From NCBI GenBank assembly GCA_002299865.1, contig DBNV01000037.1:1-5305 (forward strand): a stretch of 5,305 nt of DNA, in the 5' to 3' direction. Of this stretch, positions 1-4,389 are shown one piece after another; the first letter of the stretch is position 1, and every line of letters starts with the position of its first letter. Below the pieces are notes generated by a model. It did no database searches and had not been told where the DNA came from. It saw only the letters and a list, made by a program, of their open reading frames with translations. The translations under genes and the position numbers were made by a program. This DNA comes from Desulfonatronaceae bacterium UBA663 (lineage in GTDB: Bacteria; Desulfobacterota; Desulfovibrionia; Desulfovibrionales; Desulfonatronaceae).

Positions 1-49
1 CGACCATGGTCCCGCCGGCACCGGAACCAAGAATGAGCAGTTTTTTCAT
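1..49 (-). CDS. Partial flavin/NAD(P)-dependent oxidoreductase, probably SQR-like (N-terminus only)
   Basis: Read on the minus strand from the ATG at 49-47, the sequence encodes MKKLLILGSGAGGTMV and then leaves the window. A hydrophobic beta strand followed by G-S-G-A-G-G matches the GxGxxG dinucleotide-binding turn that opens FAD/NAD(P) Rossmann folds. The GSGAGGTM variant is what I associate with sulfide:quinone oxidoreductase and NADH dehydrogenase-like flavoproteins. A good Shine-Dalgarno sequence, AAAGGAG on the minus strand (59-65), lies 9 bases before the ATG and supports the start. The gene is divergent from the ahbB-hemL pair and probably has its own promoter in the AT-rich block to its right. 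Only 16 residues are visible, so the fold class is fairly secure but the substrate (sulfide, NADH or other) is inference. Confidence 0.7.
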   Translation of the reverse strand, partial: MKKLLILGSGAGGTMV

Positions 50-125
50 GACAAAGGTCTCCTTTAGATAATATTGTGTGCTGGAACAGGTCCATTTTGC
101 CGACAAAACTGTTCTGTATTGCCTA

Positions 126-159
126 TGTCAAAATTGATATTGACAATAAGCGATATTGT
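126..159. promoter_or_regulatory. Two overlapping palindromes, candidate operator
   Basis: TGTCAA (126-131) and TTGACA (140-145) form a 20-bp imperfect palindrome matching at 8 of 9 positions per arm. Overlapping it, ACAATA (143-148) and TATTGT (154-159) form a perfect 6-bp inverted repeat with a 5-bp spacer. The word ATATTG occurs at 137-142 and 153-158, and again at 71-76 closer to the minus-strand start codon; ATATTGTG is shared exactly by 71-78 and 153-160. TTGACA read on the minus strand (131-126) could also serve as a -35 box for the oxidoreductase, but I see no good -10 for it. This suggests a binding site for a dimeric regulator; which one is unknown. Confidence 0.4.
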
Positions 160-280
160 GCACAGGAGTCAAGTCTTGCGGAGTCCTTTTGTCCATCTGA
201 TTCCGGACTTTTAGGATCAGGCGAGGGGGATGACTAAAAGAAACGGGCGGAGGCAAAGCCCCATTTCCCAACCGCCTGTC

Positions 281-340
281 GGCCTACCGGCCCTGCCTAC
301 CGCCTGCCTGCCGGCAGGTAGGGCAGTAGCCTCATGAGGC
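281..340. repeat. Cluster of GC-rich palindromes, REP-like
   Basis: Three inverted repeats lie in 60 bp: GGCC-tacc-GGCC (281-292), CCTGCCTGCC/GGCAGGTAGG (303-322, ten pairs including one G-T), and the perfect 12-bp palindrome GCCTCATGAGGC (329-340). The word CCTACCG is repeated directly at 283-289 and 296-302, so alternative pairings between 291-308 and 313-326 are possible. There is no T run, so this does not look like a simple terminator. The form resembles repetitive extragenic palindromes, but copy number cannot be judged from one window. Confidence 0.5.
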
Positions 341-482
341 CTCACCTCCAGGCAAGCATTTTACCGGGGATACAGGTAAACGCAAAGACATGGCGATGTT
401 GCGCTGCGGCCTGGAAATCTTTAAGCTTCTGCGTCCATGACCGGGGCGGTCTTGGTCAAATCCACTTGGAGATAGGACGGGG

Positions 483-974
483 ATGAAGCAAAAACATGCC
501 GACAATTCCTATGGTCCGGCGGAAGCGGCGGCTCTGCGCATGGTCCAGGGCGACCTGCCGGACTGCGCTGAACCGTACGCGGAAATCGCCCGACAGGCGG
601 GTTTGACTGAAGCGGAAGCCCTGGATTTGCTCCAGCGGCTCAAGGACCAGGGCGTGATCCGCCGCTTCGGCGCGACCTTGCGTCACCAGCAGGCCGGTTA
701 CGGAGACAACGCCATGGTGGCCTGGTACGTGGAACAGGACCTGGACCTGGACCAGGTCGGCGCGTTGATGGCCTCGCGTCCGGAAATTTCCCATTGCTAT
801 CAGCGGCGCAACTGCTACGAATGGCCCTTCAACCTCTACACCATGGTCCATGCCCGCAGCCGGCAGGAATGCCTGGACCTGGTCGAGGAATTGTCAAAGG
901 TCAGCCGGGTGCCGCAGTATGCCATTCTGTTCAGCCGGATTGAGCTGAAAAAGACGTCCATGGCTTATTTTTAG
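483..974 (+). CDS. ahbB: Siroheme decarboxylase subunit, AhbA/AhbB family (probably beta, AhbB)
   Basis: In the siroheme-dependent haem pathway, AhbA and AhbB together decarboxylate siroheme to 12,18-didecarboxysiroheme in the cytoplasm, ahead of the radical-SAM enzymes AhbC and AhbD. The 163-residue protein has the family's two-part build. An Lrp/AsnC-like winged helix covers about residues 14-65 ([20 protein letters not shown], then [10 protein letters not shown]). An AsnC-type alpha/beta domain follows at about 75-155, with the conserved stretch [22 protein letters not shown] at 102-125. Haem d1 NirD/L/G/H proteins share this fold, but the hemL neighbour and bacterial type favour Ahb. The choice of beta over alpha rests on remembered sequence style (RRFGA.LRH, NAMVAW) and is less certain than the family. 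The start is preceded by GGAG (468-471) and AGGA (474-477). The gene ends 56 bp before hemL with no terminator between, so the two are probably cotranscribed. Confidence 0.82.
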   Translation: MKQKHADNSYGPAEAAALRMVQGDLPDCAEPYAEIARQAGLTEAEALDLLQRLKDQGVIRRFGATLRHQQAGYGDNAMVAWYVEQDLDLDQVGALMASRPEISHCYQRRNCYEWPFNLYTMVHARSRQECLDLVEELSKVSRVPQYAILFSRIELKKTSMAYF

Positions 975-1030
975 CTTTTCTTAAGCACACGCAAAACAAG
1001 CACCGCAAACCCATCGCCATGAGGAGAGTC

Positions 1031-2299
1031 ATGTCTGATTCCCAAACATTGTTCGCCAAGGCCCAGAAATTCATTCCCGGCGGCGTGAACAGCCCGGTGC
1101 GCGCTTGCCTGAGCGTGGACTGCGATCCGTTGTTCATCGCCAAGGCCAAAGGAGCACGGCTGTGGACCGTGGAAGGGAAGGAACTCATCGACTACGTCAT
1201 GTCCTGGGGGCCGATGCTTCTGGGCCATGCGCACCCGGAAGTGGTCAAGGCCGTGCATCACGCCGTGGACCAGGGCGCCAGTTTCGGCGCGCCCTGCCCG
1301 GCCGAGGTGGAACTGGCCGAAATGCTGGTGGCCGCCCTGCCCGGTGTGGACATGATCCGCATGGTCAATTCCGGGACAGAGGCGACCATGAGCGCGTTGC
1401 GTCTGGCCCGCGGCTACACCGGCCGGAACAAGATGCTCAAATTCGCGGGCTGCTACCACGGCCATGCCGATGCCTTCCTGGCCAGTGCCGGATCCGGCGT
1501 GGCCACCCTCTCCATCCCCGGCACTCCGGGCGTGCCCCAGTCCGTGGTGGCCGATACACTGCTCGCCCCCTACAACGATCTGGATGCGGTGGAAGCTCTG
1601 TTCGCGGTCCACGGTGCAGACATCGCCGCGGTGATTGTCGAGCCTGTTGCCGGCAACATGGGCATGGTCCTCCCGCAGCCCGGCTTTCTGCCCTCCCTGC
1701 GCATCTTGACCCAGCGCCACGGCGCCCTGCTCATCTTTGACGAGGTGATCACCGGCTTCCGTTTGGCCTACGGCGGGGCCCAGAACATCTTCGGAATCAT
1801 CCCGGACCTGACCTGCCTGGGCAAGATCATCGGCGGCGGCTTTCCCGTGGGCGCCTATGGCGGCAGACGGGAAATCATGTCCCGGATCGCGCCCTGCGGC
1901 GACATCTATCAGGCCGGTACGCTATCCGGGAACCCGGTGGCCATGGCTGCGGGCGTGGCCACCCTGCGTGCGCTGCAACAATGCGACTACATGGAACTGA
2001 CCAGGAAGACTAAGGCCCTGGCCTCCGAACTCAAGGACATCCTGGAAGAACGCGGCGTGCAGGTCCAGTTGAACTGCATGGCCTCGCTGTTCACGCTGTT
2101 CTTCGGGTCCGAGCCGGTGACGAATTTTGCCTCGGCCTCCAAGGCGGACGGGAAAACTTACGCCGGCTTCTACCGCCAGATGCGCGAGGCTGGCGTTGCC
2201 CTGGCACCGTCGGCTTTTGAGTGCGCCTTCACTTCCTTCGCCCATACGGACGAAGACTTTGAAAAGACCTTGGACGCCGCCCGGATCGTGCAATTCTAA
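1031..2299 (+). CDS. hemL: Glutamate-1-semialdehyde 2,1-aminomutase
   Basis: This PLP enzyme converts glutamate-1-semialdehyde to 5-aminolevulinate, the last step of the C5 route that feeds all tetrapyrroles (siroheme, haem, cobalamin). The N-terminal [25 protein letters not shown] (113-127), [10 protein letters not shown] (142-151), DEVITGFR (237-244) and [16 protein letters not shown] are all hallmark segments. The lysine of LGK is residue 265, the same number as the PLP-binding lysine of E. coli HemL, which supports the ATG at 1031. That start has GAGGAG at 1021-1026, although the gap is short. An in-frame ATG at 1019 has no ribosome binding site and would add four residues (MRRV). At 422 residues the length is normal and no key motif is missing. 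It follows the siroheme decarboxylase gene, placing an early and a late step of haem synthesis together. Confidence 0.96.
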   Translation: MSDSQTLFAKAQKFIPGGVNSPVRACLSVDCDPLFIAKAKGARLWTVEGKELIDYVMSWGPMLLGHAHPEVVKAVHHAVDQGASFGAPCPAEVELAEMLVAALPGVDMIRMVNSGTEATMSALRLARGYTGRNKMLKFAGCYHGHADAFLASAGSGVATLSIPGTPGVPQSVVADTLLAPYNDLDAVEALFAVHGADIAAVIVEPVAGNMGMVLPQPGFLPSLRILTQRHGALLIFDEVITGFRLAYGGAQNIFGIIPDLTCLGKIIGGGFPVGAYGGRREIMSRIAPCGDIYQAGTLSGNPVAMAAGVATLRALQQCDYMELTRKTKALASELKDILEERGVQVQLNCMASLFTLFFGSEPVTNFASASKADGKTYAGFYRQMREAGVALAPSAFECAFTSFAHTDEDFEKTLDAARIVQF

Positions 2300-2342
2300 A
2301 GGAGCATGGGCAGTTTTGTCCCAAACAGGCTGCTCGCTCCTT
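2298..2342 (+). other. Hairpin overlapping the hemL stop codon
   Basis: AAGGAGC (2299-2305) can pair with GCTCCTT (2336-2342), and inside it GCAG (2310-2313) with CTGC (2330-2333), giving a bulged stem that begins within the hemL stop codon. No T run follows, so it is a poor intrinsic terminator. It may protect the 3' end of the message or assist termination by another route. I see no stronger terminator for hemL before the cytochrome promoter; a T6 run at 2413-2418 lacks a good stem. Confidence 0.35.
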
Positions 2343-2425
2343 AACTCCGTGCAGGTGCCCGTCCGTAGCTCGACGATGCGAACACTAATCGAAATTCTTT
2401 TCGCCGATGCTATTTTTTAGTAACC

Positions 2426-2453
2426 TTGACACCGGCGAAACTCCTGCCATAAC
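2426..2453 (+). promoter_or_regulatory. Candidate sigma-70 promoter of the cytochrome gene
   Basis: A consensus -35 box TTGACA (2426-2431) is followed after 16 bp by CATAAC (2448-2453), which matches TATAAT at four of six positions. A better-looking TATACT at 2457-2462 is too far from that -35 (25 bp). The predicted start point would lie near 2460, giving a short leader that includes the T-rich run at 2469-2477 and the strong Shine-Dalgarno sequence. Confidence 0.45.
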
Positions 2454-2492
2454 GCTTATACTCACATGTTTTTTTTTACACAAACCTATGAG

Positions 2493-2502
2493 AAGGAGGT
2501 GA
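2493..2502 (+). promoter_or_regulatory. Near-perfect Shine-Dalgarno sequence that decides the cytochrome start
   Basis: AAGGAGGTGA at 2493-2502 is complementary to almost the whole anti-Shine-Dalgarno end of 16S rRNA. There is no ATG, GTG or TTG at a suitable distance downstream. The in-frame codons at a usable distance are ATA (2508) and CTG (2511). The only upstream in-frame ATG (2466) lies 27 bases before this site, so the site cannot serve it. Confidence 0.7.
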
Positions 2503-2510
2503 AACATATA

Positions 2511-2930
2511 CTGAAAAAGTCCATACTTGCATCTTTGGTCGTGTCGGCCTTGGTTCTGGCCTTTGTCCTGCCGAACCTGTTTGCGGCTCAAGCCCCCCCT
2601 CTCCCTGGAGACGACTTCATTATCCCCAAGCCTGAATGTATTGAAATCAAAGAGCTATCCATACCATTCCCGCATTCCGTGCATATCGGGCAGTATGATT
2701 GTGCCGTATGCCATCATACCACCGATGTTACTGCGGGCTGTATGGATGCCGGCTGCCATGATCTGTTCGTACCGGCCTCTCCCGAGGAGCGTAGGGATAT
2801 CCGCTTCTTTGAAAAGGCATATCACGATCTGTGCATCGGTTGCCACCGTGACCTGCGGAAGGCTCAAGCGCCTGCGGGCCCTGTGGCCTGCGTCGGCTGC
2901 CATCCCAAACCCGAAGAACCCACAAGATAA
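2511..2930 (+). CDS. Periplasmic tetrahaem class III cytochrome c (cytochrome c3 family), probable CTG start
   Basis: The protein is a periplasmic multihaem electron carrier of the kind that shuttles electrons between hydrogenases or formate dehydrogenases and membrane complexes. Taken from CTG 2511 it has 139 residues and begins (M)KKSILASLVVSALVLAFVL, a textbook Sec signal, with likely cleavage after FA or FAA near residue 25-26. Four haem sites follow: CAVCH (64-68), C-x4-CH (77-83), CIGCH (108-112) and CVGCH (127-131). There are exactly eight histidines. Four are proximal and four (55, 58, 69, 105) sit where c3 distal ligands are expected, so all four haems can be bis-histidine. The mature part is acidic (about 17 Asp/Glu against 11 Lys/Arg), unlike basic type I c3. 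Cys43 is an extra free cysteine. The alternative ATG at 2466 would put a charged 15-residue extension before KKSIL and lacks a ribosome binding site. Its physiological partner is not shown by the neighbours. Confidence 0.87.
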   Translation: MKKSILASLVVSALVLAFVLPNLFAAQAPPLPGDDFIIPKPECIEIKELSIPFPHSVHIGQYDCAVCHHTTDVTAGCMDAGCHDLFVPASPEERRDIRFFEKAYHDLCIGCHRDLRKAQAPAGPVACVGCHPKPEEPTR

Positions 2931-2946
2931 CTCGCTTTGTTTGACC

Positions 2947-2995
2947 AAAAACAAGAGGGATTGTCGACTTTCGTCGACAATCCCTCTTGTTTTTT
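2947..2995 (+). terminator. Strong rho-independent terminator after the cytochrome gene
   Basis: The arms 2947-2968 and 2973-2994 are perfect complements over 22 bp around a TTTC loop. The core reads AGAGGGATTGTCGAC, and the 3' arm ends in a T6 run (2990-2995). It begins 16 bp after the cytochrome stop. Because the stem base is A5/T5, it also has a T run on the minus strand and could act in both directions. An open frame from 2937 runs through it into the next gene, which argues that the next gene really starts further down at 3075. Confidence 0.95.
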
Positions 2996-3074
2996 CAACG
3001 CTTCGTGGTTATATGTATCCCTTGTATCTGCCGAGCATGACTCCCGAAGGCCAACCCTGACGAAGGAATCCGCC

Positions 3075-3992
3075 ATGCCCACCACTCTTGAAAATGAAAT
3101 CATTGAATTGACTGATGTGGTCGAGGAAGGCCATCCGGATCAACCGAACCTGCCGCCCCAGAGTTTCTCGCCATCCTCGAATAAGGCCTTGGAGGATGAG
3201 GTCTTGGACGACCTGGACCTGGAAAAGGAAATTGATCAAATTTTCGCGGATCTTAGCACCACTCCGAAAGATAGTGCGTCAAACGACGCGAAGAAATCGC
3301 TGGACGACGATCTGAACCTGGACGACCTTTTCAGTGCCTTGGCGCCGGCCGATCGGGAACAGCCCAAAAATGTCCAAAAAGAACAGTCTAAACAACAGGC
3401 AACGGCCGAGGTCCCCCCTGGAAACAAGGCCCCTGCGGAAATGACGGAGCCGGAACCGGGGACTCCTTTGTCCGTCGAGCCCGAAGCCCCGGCCCATGCT
3501 TCTCCGGATGCGGATCAACTCGCCCCCTTGGTGGAGCGTCTTGCGGTCATGGAAGAAAAGATTGCGGGCATGACCAACGCAAAACAGGCCGTTTCCGAGC
3601 AAATCGAGGCCAGGTTGTCGTCCATGGCCAAAGAGTTCGCCGACAAGCTGCGGGAGCAGGCGAAGGCCCTGCGGCAGGAGCTCCGATCCGAACTGGAACG
3701 GGAGATCGGACAAATGGTGCGCGATGTCTTAGAGGCGGCCAACGCGCAGCGCATGGAGGAATTTTCACGGCAGATGGCCGCGCAAAGTGAAGAGGCGATC
3801 GCCCGGATGGAGGCAAGAATCCAGGAGTTTCGGGATCAGGATGCATCCTCCGGGCAAAACATGGCCGAGACGGTCGCGGGCCACATGGAAGAAATGCGTG
3901 TCGGCCTGCTTCAGGAGTTGCAAGAGGCCATCCCTGCCGCCGCGGCCCGGATCATTCGAGAAGAGATCCAGGCCTTGACCCGGGAGAATTGA
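3075..3992 (+). CDS. Acidic coiled-coil protein of unknown function
   Basis: I do not recognise a named family. The 305-residue product has no signal peptide, no membrane segment and no Cys, Trp or Tyr. Residues 1-19 hold a short helix, LENEIIELTDVVEEG. Residues 39-60 (LEDEVLDDLDLEKEIDQIFADL) and 76-89 (LDDDLNLDDLFSAL) are two related acidic-hydrophobic motifs. Residues 90-147 are a Pro/Glu/Ala-rich, probably disordered linker. Residues about 149-262 are a charged coiled coil, and 270-305 form a final amphipathic segment ending AAAARIIREEIQALTREN. This layout (short helix, acidic linker, C-terminal helices) recalls polar scaffold proteins such as PopZ, but that is an analogy only. The ATG at 3075 has GAAGGAA (3062-3068) at good spacing. 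The gene stands between two terminators; a weak promoter (TTGTTT 2987-2992, TATATG 3010-3015) overlaps the upstream one. Confidence 0.8.
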   Translation: MPTTLENEIIELTDVVEEGHPDQPNLPPQSFSPSSNKALEDEVLDDLDLEKEIDQIFADLSTTPKDSASNDAKKSLDDDLNLDDLFSALAPADREQPKNVQKEQSKQQATAEVPPGNKAPAEMTEPEPGTPLSVEPEAPAHASPDADQLAPLVERLAVMEEKIAGMTNAKQAVSEQIEARLSSMAKEFADKLREQAKALRQELRSELEREIGQMVRDVLEAANAQRMEEFSRQMAAQSEEAIARMEARIQEFRDQDASSGQNMAETVAGHMEEMRVGLLQELQEAIPAAAARIIREEIQALTREN

Positions 3993-4051
3993 CGACGCCC
4001 GCCGCCGGAAGGTTCTTCTTTACGGTTGTAACCTGGCGTAGTAGCTTGTGC

Positions 4052-4085
4052 AAAAGCGGGGTGGCCCCCCGGTTTCTCCGCTTTT
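4052..4085 (+). other. Hairpin upstream of the terminator, possible terminator or attenuator arm
   Basis: AAAAGCGGGG (4052-4061) pairs with CTCCGCTTTT (4076-4085) over ten positions including one G-T, enclosing a 14-nt C-rich loop. Only T4 at 4082-4085 is available, and it is part of the stem, so termination here would be weak. The GCGGG of its 5' arm (4056-4060) can alternatively pair with CCCGC (4086-4090), the 5' arm of the next hairpin. Confidence 0.5.
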
Positions 4086-4145
4086 CCCGCCCGGTTTTTG
4101 ATCACGGTGGTCAAGGCCATTTCCCCAGGGCGGGTTTTTCTTTTT
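4086..4145 (+). terminator. Intrinsic terminator with nested hairpin, directly before a ribosome binding site
   Basis: CCCGCCC (4086-4092) pairs perfectly with GGGCGGG (4128-4134), followed at once by TTTTTCTTTTT (4135-4145), a strong U tract. The 35-nt loop is itself structured: TTGATC (4098-4103) with GGTCAA (4109-4114), including one G-T pair. It could simply end the transcript of the coiled-coil gene, or act as an attenuator for the downstream pair. Confidence 0.75.
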
Positions 4146-4164
4146 CCTACCAGGAGAGTGCCTC

Positions 4165-4359
4165 GTGGATCAGACACAAAAGCAGGCTCTGCAGGTGACT
4201 AAGGAAATCGTGGTCAAGTTTATCGAGACCAACCGCATTTCACCGCATAATTTCCCGGAGTTGTTCGAGGGCATTTATCTGGCCGTGTTGCGGACCATTC
4301 GTGCGGACAATGCATCGGCCTCCATGGAAGTAGACAACGATCCCGCAATCACCGACTGA
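4165..4359 (+). CDS. Small conserved-type protein, 64 residues, MucR N-terminus-like, function unknown
   Basis: The frame starts with GTG at 4165, preceded by CAGGAGAG (4151-4158) at ideal spacing, and ends at TGA 4357-4359. Residues 8-45 (ALQVTKEIVVKFIETNRI, then SPHNFPELFEGIYLAVLRT) read as two or three short helices joined at SP. The pattern L..T.EIV..(Y/F)I..N.(V/I)....LPEL...(V/I)..A resembles, from memory, the N-terminal helical part of MucR/Ros regulators. The zinc-finger DNA-binding part of those proteins is absent, and the tail (46-64) is acidic and probably disordered. It may therefore be an oligomerisation or protein-binding module rather than a repressor. It lies 30 bp before menG on the same strand with no terminator between, so the two are probably cotranscribed. 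The Shine-Dalgarno sequence and the structured pattern make it a real gene; function is not assignable. Confidence 0.75.
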   Translation: MDQTQKQALQVTKEIVVKFIETNRISPHNFPELFEGIYLAVLRTIRADNASASMEVDNDPAITD

Positions 4360-4389
4360 GAAAATACTCTGCAAACGCCTTCAAGCCAC

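Larger units (their letters stand above)
66..482. other. Divergent intergenic region, 417 bp, no gene found
   Basis: This stretch separates the minus-strand oxidoreductase from ahbB. Its left third (about 66-160) is AT-rich with overlapping palindromes and is the likely promoter/operator zone of the oxidoreductase. Its middle (about 240-345) is GC-rich and full of inverted repeats. A weak hairpin, AGTCC (182-186) with GGACT (205-209), is followed by a short T run, and another small stem, GACCG/CGGTC, lies at 439-451. The only plus-strand mini-ORF I noted, at 390-440 (16 codons), has no convincing ribosome binding site. I could not place a plus-strand promoter for ahbB with confidence. Confidence 0.6.
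3993..4164 (+). other. Structured intergenic region or leader, no gene found
   Basis: No coding frame is convincing here. The left part carries a small palindrome, GGTT-gt-AACC (4024-4033). The right part is filled by two successive hairpins, listed separately, and by the directly repeated word CCCGGTTT (4068-4075 and 4090-4097). The second hairpin's T run ends at 4145 and the ribosome binding site of the next gene starts at 4151, so no promoter fits between them. Weak -35-like words (TTTACG 4019-4024, TTGTAA 4026-4031) lack good -10 partners. Confidence 0.6.

Noticed and set aside
390..440. Possible 16-residue leader peptide (MAMLRCGLEIFKLLRP) ahead of ahbB
   Set aside because: No ribosome binding site, no run of regulatory codons and no clear terminator/antiterminator follow it.
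281..482. Cobalamin or TPP riboswitch ahead of the tetrapyrrole genes
   Set aside because: I looked for the conserved core words of these riboswitches and did not find them; the palindromes there are symmetrical repeats rather than a riboswitch fold.
741..761. Inverted repeat GACCTGG/CCAGGTC inside ahbB
   Set aside because: It arises from repeated Asp-Leu-Asp-Leu-Asp-Gln codons in GC-rich usage, is only 7 bp, and needs no special explanation.
1019..1030. Upstream ATG at 1019 as the hemL start
   Set aside because: No ribosome binding site precedes it, whereas GAGGAG precedes the ATG at 1031, and the 1031 start puts the PLP lysine at position 265 as in E. coli.
971..1720. Long open frame of 249 codons on the minus strand opposite hemL
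   Set aside because: It lies wholly antisense to the well-supported hemL gene, its product is His/Gly/Arg-rich with no recognisable fold, and it is explained by the GC-rich third positions of hemL.
2937..3074. N-terminal extension of the coiled-coil protein from an ATG at 2937
   Set aside because: The extension would translate through the 22-bp terminator stem, and ATG 3075 has its own well-spaced Shine-Dalgarno sequence.
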